A stretch of 64,000 nucleotides of DNA, taken from IMG/VR virus record IMGVR_UViG_3300025073_000025, positions 1 to 64,000 of that record, one strand, 5' to 3'. Source of the DNA: a virus. Under the pieces are notes generated by a model. The model was not told the DNA's origin. It did not search any database and saw nothing but the letters and a program-made list of their open reading frames with translations. Position 1 is the first letter of the stretch. Every line of letters begins with the position of its first letter. Below, one piece after another: positions 1 through 7,459 of the stretch. The translations under genes and the position numbers were made by a program.

Positions 1-98
1 TATAGAAGAAAACTCTAGACGATAAGAATACATATCCTGTGGATCTAAATTATTATAGGGAACTATTCCTAAAAAACCCAAATCAAAAGAACGAAGCA
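1..98 (-). pseudogene. Sulfotransferase-family gene, 3' portion (interrupted by TnpB element; runs off window edge)
   Basis: The 98 bases to the window edge are open in the frame that continues the sulfotransferase fragment at 1352-1411 once the TnpB element (99-1350) is removed. The joined protein begins MPRLVVLSNPRSGTSLL and continues through LLRSFDLGFLG and VPYNNLDPQDMYSYRL with no stop. With the element in place, this part could still start at the ATG at 97-99, because the element end places GGAGG six bases upstream; that product would lack the P-loop and should not bind PAPS. The family call rests entirely on the upstream fragment. The true C-terminus lies outside the window. Confidence 0.7.
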
Positions 99-110
99 TT
101 GACATCCTCC
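97..110 (-). promoter_or_regulatory. Shine-Dalgarno supplied by the IS right end
   Basis: On the minus strand the element ends GGGGGAGGATGTCAA and is followed by TG, so GGAGG lies six bases before an ATG whose A belongs to the element. This ATG opens the frame of the downstream sulfotransferase remnant. The arrangement is seen directly. Its use for re-initiation is inference. Confidence 0.5.
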
Positions 111-235
111 CCCGACTAAAGTCAGGGGATTCCTAAGGAATTTCCTCTTTAGCACTCAATGTCCTGAGTGGAGAATGCAGAGTTGAGAGGCCTCGTTGTT
201 CAATATTGATAGCTGAGTTGGTATCCCTATCGTGC
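99..235 (-). ncRNA. Predicted omegaRNA/reRNA at the TnpB right end
   Basis: In TnpB systems the guide RNA scaffold comes from the 3' end of tnpB plus the right end of the element, and the guide is read from flanking DNA. Here the corresponding region covers the last codons of tnpB and the RE hairpin (109-128), and the guide would begin TGCTTCGTTC inside the sulfotransferase gene. The hairpin is visible in the sequence. The RNA and its 5' limit are inferred from the family. Confidence 0.45.
109..128 (-). repeat. Right-end hairpin of the TnpB element
   Basis: On the minus strand CCCCTGACT and AGTCGGGGG can pair over nine positions (one T-G wobble) around a TT loop. The hairpin lies five bases downstream of the tnpB stop codon, the usual place of the RE structure recognised by TnpA and forming part of the omegaRNA. 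Confidence 0.8.
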
Positions 236-1209
236 ACCGTGCCACACTCTTTACACTGCCATTCTCTAACTCGAAGCCCTGCTAGACCGGAGGGCCCAGT
301 AAGGCACCCACAGGCTGAACAGGTTCGAGTAGTGTTGTTCTCGTCAACAACGTAGTACGTACCACCACGCGCAATCGCTTTGTATTCAATGAAGGTACGG
401 AGCTGACCCCAAGAAGCGTCGGAAACTGACTTGGCTAGCCTGGTCTTTAATAGACCAAGGCTGTCTACGTCACCGATGAATACCTTATTAAAGTCTCTGG
501 TCAACTCATGGGAAACTTTATGGTTGAAATCTTTACGAGAGTTAGCTATCTTAGCATGAATCGTTCTTACTTGACGTGCATTATTACACCGTTGGTGGTG
601 AGCAAGCTTTCTCTCATACTTGCGGAAGAACTTTTGAGCATCGTACTTTTTACCGTTAGACAAGGTAGCCAAAGACTTAAGTCCTAAATCAATGCCAACA
701 CTACCTTCGTTGGAAACAAGGGCTTCCTCGTATTCACAGACAAGGTTAAGGTACCAACGACCCCTAACGTCACAAGAGAAGTTTCCACCCTTAATTTGTT
801 CAGGAATACTTCGAGTCTTCCAGAAGCGGAATATTCGTCCTTGGTAAACAACGGAATCCTTACGAAGTTTTATTCCAGAAGCTTTGAAAGGAATCCAGCC
901 CTGGCTTCTTCTACCACGGAATCGTAGGAAACGTTTCTTTTTACCAGTAGGAGATTTGGCTTCCTTTAGTGAAGTAGCATAACATTCGTCAATAGCTTGA
1001 ATAGTTTGGCTATGCAAACGAAGTTCCTTGGAACACCCGGAAGTTAGGTTATTTAACATTACCCAATTAACCCAGGGCCTATGACTATTAGCAGCCTTCT
1101 TTTGAACCTCATTGCAATAGTTCCATACAAAGTTTACAGCTCTAGCCATAGCATAAAGGTGCTTAGCAGAGGTGGAATCTTTTATACGGAAGGAAAAAGT
1201 TTTAACCAT
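133..1209 (-). CDS. tnpB: TnpB, RNA-guided nuclease of an IS200/IS605 element
   Basis: The 358-residue protein has the full TnpB layout: an N-terminal OrfB/HTH_OrfB region, RuvC-I with GIDLG (D174), the RuvC-II region, a C-terminal zinc ribbon (C297, C300, C319, C322) and RuvC-III with HDRDTN (about 326-331). I start it at 1209 rather than the upstream ATG at 1266: the MVKTFSF start is conserved in the family, GGGAGG precedes it, and the stretch up to 1266 holds the promoter. Oddity: the RuvC-II motif reads FIGDVDS, with Gly246 where most TnpB proteins carry the catalytic Glu; E275 in FIEYK is a possible replacement. Known family role: DNA cleavage guided by omegaRNA, promoting element retention. 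Activity of this copy is uncertain. Confidence 0.93.
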   Translation of the reverse strand: MVKTFSFRIKDSTSAKHLYAMARAVNFVWNYCNEVQKKAANSHRPWVNWVMLNNLTSGCSKELRLHSQTIQAIDECYATSLKEAKSPTGKKKRFLRFRGRRSQGWIPFKASGIKLRKDSVVYQGRIFRFWKTRSIPEQIKGGNFSCDVRGRWYLNLVCEYEEALVSNEGSVGIDLGLKSLATLSNGKKYDAQKFFRKYERKLAHHQRCNNARQVRTIHAKIANSRKDFNHKVSHELTRDFNKVFIGDVDSLGLLKTRLAKSVSDASWGQLRTFIEYKAIARGGTYYVVDENNTTRTCSACGCLTGPSGLAGLRVREWQCKECGTVHDRDTNSAINIEQRGLSTLHSPLRTLSAKEEIP

Positions 1210-1213
1210 TGAA

Positions 1214-1230
1214 AGTCCCTCCCTGGGACT
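1214..1230 (-). promoter_or_regulatory. Hairpin over the tnpB ribosome-binding site
   Basis: In the tnpB leader AGTCCC pairs with GGGACT around an AGGGA loop, taking up the only GGGAGG Shine-Dalgarno, which lies just before the ATG at 1209. The structure would limit tnpB translation. Pairing is seen directly; the regulatory role is inference. Confidence 0.45.
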
Positions 1231-1237
1231 TATTATA

Positions 1238-1266
1238 ATAATAGGTTGCGAGGCTAAAAAGGTCAA
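1238..1266 (-). promoter_or_regulatory. sigma70-type promoter of tnpB
   Basis: TTGACC (1261-1266) and TATTAT (1238-1243) are separated by exactly 17 bases on the minus strand, each one or two changes from the consensus. It lies inside the element, 28 bases before the tnpB start codon, and gives an independent transcript for tnpB. It also argues against the longer tnpB start at 1266. Confidence 0.6.
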
Positions 1267-1307
1267 CTATTATTTTAATCTTTCTAAAAATCAAGAAGGC
1301 CTTATAT

Positions 1308-1327
1308 CCCACCCCTAAAGGGATGGG
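1308..1327 (-). repeat. Left-end hairpin of the TnpB element
   Basis: CCCATCCC and GGGGTGGG pair around a TTTA-type loop on the minus strand (one T-G wobble). It lies 22 bases inside the predicted left end and matches in position the subterminal LE structure of IS200/IS605 elements. Confidence 0.75.
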
Positions 1328-1351
1328 TTTTACGGCCCTGTAAGATGACTA

Positions 1352-1411
1352 TAAATGTGTTAATAAAGATGTACCAGACCTAGGATTACTTAAAACGACC
1401 AACCTAGGCAT
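1352..1411 (-). pseudogene. Sulfotransferase-family gene, 5' portion (P-loop fragment)
   Basis: The ATG at 1411 lies within the last codons of the upstream methyltransferase (its TAG is at 1404-1406), as in a translationally coupled gene. The frame encodes MPRLVVLSNPRSGTSLLTHL and then meets a TAG at the element boundary. LSNPRSGTSLL is the 5'-phosphosulfate-binding P-loop that begins sulfotransferases, normally within the first 10-20 residues as here. The full enzyme would transfer sulfate from PAPS to a sugar or tyrosine. The rest of the gene resumes in frame at 1-98. Unless the element excises, the gene is broken. Confidence 0.75.
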
Positions 1412-1958
1412 AGCCAACCCACGAAACAAAAAGCCCTGTGGGTGTTAGGACTTCTACCCAAAAATAACCGGCCCCCTTTAAAATAGGAACTATTTCTTTA
1501 TATTTAACAGAATTAGCATTGTGTATATCATCAACCATAACAAAATGTCCCTTCTTATTTAAACACCCTTTGATAGCATTATACTCATTAACAGTGTGTG
1601 CAATATCAAATTCCTTAGAATCTAACCATAAAACATCAATAGGACAATCCTTAGAAGATAATTCAAAATTTAAGAGACCCAAAGAAACAATACTATCACC
1701 AAGAACATATACACAATCATCTCCGCAGCACACAGACCTAGCAATGTATTGATGTTCTTTATCTATATCTAAAGAAAATAATTTACCGCCATTAGGCCTG
1801 CATATATGCTTTAATATATTGTTGGTAGTTGTGTGTACTAGATTTTCTTCTGAAATAGCATACATTGTACCTGTTTCTACACATACGGGACAAGGACGCA
1901 TAACCTGCCCTATTTTTTCACATACCTGTTTAACAGTGTTTAGTCCACTAAAATCCAT
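1404..1958 (-). CDS. Class I SAM-dependent methyltransferase (Methyltransf_24-like)
   Basis: This 184-residue protein shows a compact Rossmann methyltransferase order: VETGTMYA near residue 28 (motif I), a FSLDID acidic strand end about residue 64, YVLGDS about 85, VLWLDSKEFD about 109 and FVMVDDIH about 139. This is typical of Methyltransf_24 enzymes that modify sugars or small metabolites. It begins inside the end of the previous methyltransferase gene (11-base overlap) and its last codons contain the start of the interrupted sulfotransferase. It therefore belongs to the glycan-modification operon. The substrate is unknown; O-methylation of a sugar is an inference from the neighbouring glycosyltransferases. 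Confidence 0.7.
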   Translation of the reverse strand: MDFSGLNTVKQVCEKIGQVMRPCPVCVETGTMYAISEENLVHTTTNNILKHICRPNGGKLFSLDIDKEHQYIARSVCCGDDCVYVLGDSIVSLGLLNFELSSKDCPIDVLWLDSKEFDIAHTVNEYNAIKGCLNKKGHFVMVDDIHNANSVKYKEIVPILKGAGYFWVEVLTPTGLFVSWVGYA

Positions 1959-2586
1959 GGTCAGTTTCCCCTTTAAAAAATATAATTTCTGAACCCTTTC
2001 TTACAATCCTGTATTTATCAAACAACGATGCAAATTCATCATTTTCATAAAACTGACACTTATGGTAAGGTTCCCCGGCCCAATTAGTACCGTACGGTAC
2101 TAATATCACTACACCCCTTCTAGCAGCCTTAAACAATCTAGGTAAAACAATATCAAATAATTCTTTCTTATAAAAATGCTCTATAGTATGAGCTGAAAAA
2201 ACATAGTCACAAACAACAGGTAAGTCACCTTCTAGTATATTATTATCGTAAAATTCTATTTCTTTGTAAAGACCTATTTTTGCCGCCGCGGAAAAATCTA
2301 CAGCTACAAGCCTAGAAAACCTCCCATAATCATAAAAGATGTTCATATTAAAACTGTGACCAGAGCCAAAAATTAAAAGAGAGCTTCCCCTGTCCAAATT
2401 ACACAAAACATCCAAATACTGCCTGTGTGGGTCCTCTAGTTCTGGTTTACTTAATTCAGTATACGGACGAGAATAACGAAAATTATATACATCAATAGGT
2501 TCTATAGAATTAATTCCTGGAACTTCATATAAAGGGGCAGGTTCTTTTATATTTAGTTTGGCCCAGGAAGACATTTCTAATATCAT
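1948..2586 (-). CDS. Class I SAM-dependent methyltransferase (Methyltransf_11/23-like)
   Basis: The 212-residue protein has LLIFGSGHS in the motif I position, LVAVDFS as the acidic strand, then a DYVFSAHTIEHF segment matching the usual motif IV of small-molecule methyltransferases, and VVILVPYG after it. The glycine-rich loop is reduced, so weak SAM binding cannot be excluded. It follows the GT2 gene at 2590 by three bases. The codons around 2276-2297 carry one of the GC palindromes bracketed by T and A tracts. It most likely modifies the glycan or nucleotide sugar made by the neighbouring enzymes. Confidence 0.65.
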   Translation of the reverse strand: MILEMSSWAKLNIKEPAPLYEVPGINSIEPIDVYNFRYSRPYTELSKPELEDPHRQYLDVLCNLDRGSSLLIFGSGHSFNMNIFYDYGRFSRLVAVDFSAAAKIGLYKEIEFYDNNILEGDLPVVCDYVFSAHTIEHFYKKELFDIVLPRLFKAARRGVVILVPYGTNWAGEPYHKCQFYENDEFASLFDKYRIVRKGSEIIFFKGETDHGF

Positions 2587-2589
2587 GAA

Positions 2590-3402
2590 CTAAAAACCCT
2601 CCCCAGTATACCCAACGAATATTTTTGGGTGTGTGCCTGTAAATGTACTAAATGATTGTTCTACTTTTTTTCTTCCTATGTCTATATTGTCTTTATGTTG
2701 ACAATCAAAGTTATATGTGTCAAATGAGTATGGTTTAAGTTCTTTTTCGTCCTTTAATTTTTCCGCGCGGTGAAAAAATTTATCCAAAGATAATATACGT
2801 TTAGATATAATTTCAGGATCCCCTATACGTGAATAATGATATATTGGAACATTAAGTCTTTCAACCCTTCCCTTACCTAAGGTATTCATAGCGTCCCCAC
2901 ACGATTTTCTAGACCCCTTCTTAAATAATCTTATAATAGGAACTGTCCAATCGTCTCGTATGACATCCATACTACCATAAAAATACAGACGTGTCATTTC
3001 ATACCCATCTATATTATTATCGTTTGCATAATCAATTGCGTCAAGTATCTTATCAAAATCTTGTTCGTGAATTGCTTCATCGGCCTGTAAAAGAAGCACC
3101 CAGTCCCCAATACAGTAATCTATTGCTATATTTGTTTGTTTAGCAAATTCATATCCTGTATCAGTTATGTTTTTTAAATCCCATTTACTATATACTACAC
3201 GTATATCTGTCTTTATTCCACCGAGCTTCGACCTTAAAGACATCTCCTCACACAACTTAACAGTCGAGTCCTCCGAGGAAGGGTCGACGCACAAAACAAC
3301 CTCATTAGCCAAGCCCGCAACACTACCAACTACCATTTCCACAGGGTAATTAAGCCTTACGATGTTACGTAGAATTATTGGAACACTAATATACAAAATC
3401 AC
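2590..3402 (-). CDS. Glycosyltransferase family 2
   Basis: The 270-residue protein has a GT-A fold signature: VVLCVDPSSEDST after the first strand, then GDWVLLLQADEAIHE about residues 100-115, where a DxD-like acidic pair binds metal-nucleotide sugar. A KKGSRKSCGD segment lies further on. The GTG at 3402 overlaps the upstream stop (GTGA), but GAGGT lies only one base before it; a TTG two codons later has better spacing and may be the true start. It sits in the run of four glycosyltransferases and probably adds one sugar to a virion or host surface glycan. Confidence 0.8.
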   Translation of the reverse strand: MILYISVPIILRNIVRLNYPVEMVVGSVAGLANEVVLCVDPSSEDSTVKLCEEMSLRSKLGGIKTDIRVVYSKWDLKNITDTGYEFAKQTNIAIDYCIGDWVLLLQADEAIHEQDFDKILDAIDYANDNNIDGYEMTRLYFYGSMDVIRDDWTVPIIRLFKKGSRKSCGDAMNTLGKGRVERLNVPIYHYSRIGDPEIISKRILSLDKFFHRAEKLKDEKELKPYSFDTYNFDCQHKDNIDIGRKKVEQSFSTFTGTHPKIFVGYTGEGF

Positions 3403-4232
3403 ACCTCGTCAATGGGTTGTACGGCTAAACCCTCGTGCCCCACACCATCACAAATATCTTTATCATACAAATTCTTATAAAGTAAATTTCTTGATTTTAA
3501 TTTTTCTCCGAACTTAAAAACATCTTGAAAGTGCTGTATACAAGGACCGTCAAGCGCCTCCACTTTTTTATCAGTTCCTTTAATTATTTCGTGTATTCGT
3601 CTAACATAAATAATATTTAAATCATTACGAAATAGCCTATATTGAAAATCCGGGTATGCCTCCGGCTCTACCTGTACTAGCATTTCCAAATCGGCCCATC
3701 GTTTTCTTGGCAAACCCCAGGCATCTACATTACTATTCTCTATTAAATCCTTAAATTTTGGAAGGTCTTCAGAAAGAACAACCTCGTCGGCGTCCAAACC
3801 AAGAACCCAGGGCTGCCTACTTAAATGACCAGACACCGTTCTTATGCTACCAAAGTCAGAAAACCCCACACTATAGACACGAGCCCCCAGGTCCTTACAC
3901 ACCTCTATAGTTCTATCAGAGGAACCAGTATCTGTAATAACAACCTCACTAACTATAGGTAAAACACTTCTTATAGCCATTTCTACACTGTCTTCTACGT
4001 CCTTAACAAACATTGCTAAGGTTAATGGCAACTTAATATTCGCCTGCTTTAAAAACCTCTCTTCCTCCATCCTATCCCTATACTCCATTGCTTCATCGGA
4101 ATTATAAACCTCACTATATACAACCTCTATAGGAACGCTAGACCTCATATATATACCCAAACCAATATCGTCTACATCCCTACCAAGAATTTCCCTGTAA
4201 ATCAATGAGATAATTTTTTCGCGCAGCAACAT
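3399..4232 (-). CDS. DUF4214-like domain fused to a GT2 glycosyltransferase
   Basis: With the start at 4232 (GGGGG five bases upstream, clear of the preceding gene) the protein has 277 residues. The first 50 residues contain IYREILGRDVDD, the LGR motif of DUF4214-type domains that accompany surface-protein glycosylation. It is followed by a GT2 domain with VVITDTGSSDRT and WVLGLDADEVV. The distance between domains is short and there are no membrane segments, so it acts in the cytoplasm. It overlaps the next gene by four bases. The domain pairing is known in bacterial surface glycosylation loci; its presence in a phage modification cluster is notable. Confidence 0.75.
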   Translation of the reverse strand: MLLREKIISLIYREILGRDVDDIGLGIYMRSSVPIEVVYSEVYNSDEAMEYRDRMEEERFLKQANIKLPLTLAMFVKDVEDSVEMAIRSVLPIVSEVVITDTGSSDRTIEVCKDLGARVYSVGFSDFGSIRTVSGHLSRQPWVLGLDADEVVLSEDLPKFKDLIENSNVDAWGLPRKRWADLEMLVQVEPEAYPDFQYRLFRNDLNIIYVRRIHEIIKGTDKKVEALDGPCIQHFQDVFKFGEKLKSRNLLYKNLYDKDICDGVGHEGLAVQPIDEV

Positions 4233-4248
4233 AAAAACCCCCAAAAAG

Positions 4249-5370
4249 TTATAGTTTTGATAACCTATCAAACATTAACTTAGAAACTGCTTCTGTAGAA
4301 AAATTACTAGCTATATAATCTTGAAGTCTCCTTCCTGTCTCTCTAGCTTCTATTCTATTATTAAATACATAATTCATTTTCTCACTTGCGTCAATCAAAT
4401 TAGGTTCTGCCCATTGTCCGCTTCCTAAGTACCAAGGATTAAATGAACTCATACCAGAAACATACGTCATTTGATACTCTACTAAATAGCTGTTGTCTTC
4501 TTTCATGAACTCTGTGTTCCCACCATAACCAGTACCGATTACAGGGTTACCGACTAGCCCGGCCTCGAACAGAGGAAGGCCGAACCCCTCACCCCGGTGC
4601 AAACATACATAACTATCACAATACTTATGTAATCCTAACACCTGATTTTTACTAAGCATGTCCCCAATAAGCACTACCCTAGGATATGCCCCTATGTTCA
4701 TATCCCTTTTGATTTCCACTATCTTTTCTCTAATAAAATCTTTATCACGTCCCATACCAGTACGATACGTCTTTAATATAAGAACAACATCATCGCTGTC
4801 ATCAAAAGCATTAAAATATGAACGTACAAGACCCATAGGATTTTTTCGTTCGATCCATTGAAAAATACTATAAAACTTATATGTGTTATTTGACAAACCT
4901 TTTAGGCTATACTCTCCACAGTCTATTGAACTAAACAAATTTGGGTCTATACTATGTGGTATTTTTGTTATTGGAACTTCAACCCCACAAGACCTTAGTA
5001 CACTTACATTATAATCACTGGGAACCCAAATTTCTTGTACAGAAGAACAAGAATGAACAAATTTTGGCGGGAGCAAAGAAGTCTCCCAAGCCATAAAACC
5101 TATATTATACTTGTCAGGCTCCACATGGTCACGCCACAAGTCTGGGGTGAGCTGTTGGAAGGTTATATCATACTTAATATTTCTTCCAACAAGTTTATCC
5201 AATATAGCTGCGTGTTCTTTATTTGAAACCGGTGGGGGGTTTGGTTCAAAATTCCTAGGTTGTATAGTAATATCAAAACCTAGTTTATATAAAGACAAAA
5301 CGTTGTCTCTAAATGCCTGGGCATAACCAGAAGCATCATTATATGGGCCTATGACCTTTATACCTCGCAT
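4249..5370 (-). CDS. Glycosyltransferase, GT-B fold (GT4-like)
   Basis: This 373-residue protein starts after a strong GAGGAGGT site. It begins IKVIGPYNDASGYAQ, a donor/acceptor loop common in GT4 enzymes, has VPHS-type loop IPHSIDPNLF at about residue 140, FYSIFQWIERKNP at the start of the C-terminal Rossmann domain, and HRGEGFGLPLFEAG, the E-x7-E motif that binds the nucleotide sugar. Length is normal for GT4. It follows the 429-residue glycosyltransferase by two bases. Confidence 0.85.
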   Translation of the reverse strand: MRGIKVIGPYNDASGYAQAFRDNVLSLYKLGFDITIQPRNFEPNPPPVSNKEHAAILDKLVGRNIKYDITFQQLTPDLWRDHVEPDKYNIGFMAWETSLLPPKFVHSCSSVQEIWVPSDYNVSVLRSCGVEVPITKIPHSIDPNLFSSIDCGEYSLKGLSNNTYKFYSIFQWIERKNPMGLVRSYFNAFDDSDDVVLILKTYRTGMGRDKDFIREKIVEIKRDMNIGAYPRVVLIGDMLSKNQVLGLHKYCDSYVCLHRGEGFGLPLFEAGLVGNPVIGTGYGGNTEFMKEDNSYLVEYQMTYVSGMSSFNPWYLGSGQWAEPNLIDASEKMNYVFNNRIEARETGRRLQDYIASNFSTEAVSKLMFDRLSKL

Positions 5371-5372
5371 AA

Positions 5373-6662
5373 CTAAACCTCCTCTACCTCACCGAAACCA
5401 TCACTTTCAACAACATGCCCCTTATTCTTCATCTCCATAGCCTCTTCAAATATGACCTCCCACAAGGGAACTATATTATTTTCCCACACAAGTGTGTTTC
5501 TAACCCAGTTATATCCATTCTCTGCTAGCTTCATTCTTAATACTTCATCATTATAAGCTAATTCTAACTTATCTACTAAGTCTTGGACATTAACCACAGG
5601 ACGAAGAACTTCGTTGTCATACATCATAATTTCAAGATGGTCAATATCATGACCACTTTTTACTAATAATCCCCTGTCTTCACCTACTATTTCCGTACAA
5701 GCCGTATTATTTGGGGAAATTACTAAAGTTTTGCAGGCCATCGCTTCTACCTGAGCCAACCCCCAGCCCTCTCCTTTAGATGTGCTAATCACTACGTCAG
5801 CAGAATTATAAATCCTATTTAGCACGTCTACAGGAAAACCAGTAGAAGGAGAAAAATTATACGGAAAAATAAAATCGACATTTGGCACTAAACCCAGAGA
5901 ATCCGCTACTGCCAGAATATCACCACCCTGATCCTTTACCGCAAGGTGCAGATTCAAAAGTGTATCAGGATACTTCCTATGAAATTCTCTAAACGCAAGC
6001 ATTGTGCGAAATATGTCTTTTCTCTGCTGATTGCGGTTTACGTTTAAAACTATAAATCGGTCAGCCAAATGTCTATAATAAGCCTTCTTAAACTCATAGT
6101 TTTCCCTATAAGATAATGGATAAAAATCTGCCATATTAGCACCATGAGGAATTATTCTAAGTCTTTTCTCCATAGACGGAATAATCTTTATACACTCATT
6201 TTTCGCAAATTCAGTATACGTGACGGGAATGTCAGCTACATTCATAGCTTCAATCCAACTTTTCTTAGGGATTCCATCTATAGGAAAATATATAACGGAA
6301 GTAAACTTTTTTCCCTTCTGCCTTAACTTTGGAAGAAAATCCTTTACAAACTCAAGGATAAATGAATCTTGCAACATAAATAAAATATCAAATTCAGATT
6401 CTGCTATTTTTCTTTGGACAAACAACCGTCCATACGGATCCTTGTCCCCACTAAACATGGACTCCACACCCACAGGCCAGATTTCAAACGGGGCCTGGTG
6501 TGGGGTTCCCCAGTAATTTATGCCAAGCATGGTTATTTCATACTTGCCTGTGTTATGCAAAGGCAACAATATATTTTTCATAACGACCCCAAAACCTGTA
6601 GATGCGGTCACAGAGTCAGCGTATACTAGCATCTTTATTTTATCTTTCTTTTGTTCCACCAT
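5373..6662 (-). CDS. Glycosyltransferase group 1 (GT4)
   Basis: I start this gene at 6662, where AAAGGAG precedes the ATG; the upstream in-frame start at 6704 has no such site. The 429-residue product begins with MLVYADSVTASTGFGVV, has IIPHGANMADFYP near the domain hinge, IVLNVNRNQQRKD in the C-terminal domain, and STSKGEGWGLAQVEAMAC, the E-x7-E donor-binding motif. It heads the modification cluster and is related in plan to the enzyme encoded next. Retaining sugar transfer to a glycan or protein is expected. Confidence 0.88.
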   Translation of the reverse strand: MVEQKKDKIKMLVYADSVTASTGFGVVMKNILLPLHNTGKYEITMLGINYWGTPHQAPFEIWPVGVESMFSGDKDPYGRLFVQRKIAESEFDILFMLQDSFILEFVKDFLPKLRQKGKKFTSVIYFPIDGIPKKSWIEAMNVADIPVTYTEFAKNECIKIIPSMEKRLRIIPHGANMADFYPLSYRENYEFKKAYYRHLADRFIVLNVNRNQQRKDIFRTMLAFREFHRKYPDTLLNLHLAVKDQGGDILAVADSLGLVPNVDFIFPYNFSPSTGFPVDVLNRIYNSADVVISTSKGEGWGLAQVEAMACKTLVISPNNTACTEIVGEDRGLLVKSGHDIDHLEIMMYDNEVLRPVVNVQDLVDKLELAYNDEVLRMKLAENGYNWVRNTLVWENNIVPLWEVIFEEAMEMKNKGHVVESDGFGEVEEV

Positions 6663-6712
6663 AAATCTCCTTTTTATGAAAATATTGTATACAAAAAACA
6701 ACAACCAAAAGA

Positions 6713-7459
6713 TTATTTCTTTCTAGACTTTACAGGGGTTGTTAGGGCTCTTTCAATAGACATCCCTAATTTCTTTATCCTAGAACTCAATGTAGTTTGA
6801 TTTATACCATACTCTTTAGCCCAATCGGACAGAGTCTGTAATTTTCCATCATAGTCATAGCGCTTAGCATGTTTATAACCAGGACTTTTTTCACCTTTGT
6901 GACCAAACATATTGTTATTTTCACCAAACATGTCACTTTTTACCGTCGTGGCTAAGGCCCTTTCAAGCGGCCAGCCCATCTCTTTTACTCGGGAGGCAAG
7001 GGTTGTTTGGCTCATATTGTACTCTTTCGCCCAAACAGACAAAGGCAGGGATTTTCCATTGTATTCCCAGCACTTAGCATGTTGATACCCAACGCTGTTT
7101 TCACCAGACATTTTCTGCTTTTGTTCCTCTGTATACTTAACTCCCAAAGATGACCCGGACGTGGGAGATATATTATATCCCACCTCCGAGTCGGTCACAT
7201 TCAAATAGTCCATCCAATACTGTTCCCGTTCTTTAAGGAGTTCTTTATCTTTAGGAACATATTCTATAACCTCAAAAACAAAAGCTTCTGGGCCATACTT
7301 TCTCCACGCGCTAAGAAGGTGTGGGTTTGCACTCCTAGAACCTCTATTAAACCTTTTAATATGGCTTCTCCACCTTAGCTTAAAATCAGCCGTCTGTCCT
7401 ATGTATATTTTTCCATTAACTAAATTACAAATACAGTATATACCAGATTTTGTAATCAT
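6713..7459 (-). CDS. GIY-YIG homing endonuclease with two NUMOD-type DNA-binding modules
   Basis: The N-terminal 95 residues form a GIY-YIG nuclease: [17 protein letters not shown] at the start, LRWRSH with the conserved Arg, and EREQYWMDYL with the catalytic Glu. The C-terminal part has two tandem copies of a 45-50-residue module ([33 protein letters not shown]-type pattern, again from YDYDGKLQTL), a helix-turn-helix NUMOD-like domain, separated by a NUMOD3-like NNMFGHKGEKSPGY. It overlaps the previous gene (TAATG). It is a paralogue of the nuclease at 10160. It is a selfish element in an intergenic slot; target unknown. Confidence 0.9.
   Translation of the reverse strand: MITKSGIYCICNLVNGKIYIGQTADFKLRWRSHIKRFNRGSRSANPHLLSAWRKYGPEAFVFEVIEYVPKDKELLKEREQYWMDYLNVTDSEVGYNISPTSGSSLGVKYTEEQKQKMSGENSVGYQHAKCWEYNGKSLPLSVWAKEYNMSQTTLASRVKEMGWPLERALATTVKSDMFGENNNMFGHKGEKSPGYKHAKRYDYDGKLQTLSDWAKEYGINQTTLSSRIKKLGMSIERALTTPVKSRKK

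Larger units (their letters stand above)
99..1350 (-). mobile_element. IS200/IS605-type element (IS1341-like, tnpB only)
   Basis: The element has one gene (tnpB, 133-1209) flanked by imperfect palindromes typical of IS200/IS605 ends: a right-end hairpin at 109-128 just past the tnpB stop and a left-end hairpin at 1308-1327. There is no tnpA, so it is of the tnpB-only type and depends on a transposase supplied elsewhere. There is no target duplication, as expected for this family. I place the ends after TTTAT (left flank) and after TCAA (right end); deleting the interval then restores one open sulfotransferase frame, which independently supports these boundaries. The left flank TTTAT would be the predicted target-adjacent motif of this TnpB. 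Confidence 0.85.

Noticed and set aside
1210-1266. N-terminal extension of TnpB to the ATG at 1266
   Set aside because: The extension covers a good promoter and a hairpin, lacks a Shine-Dalgarno, and MVKTFSF at 1209 is the usual TnpB start.
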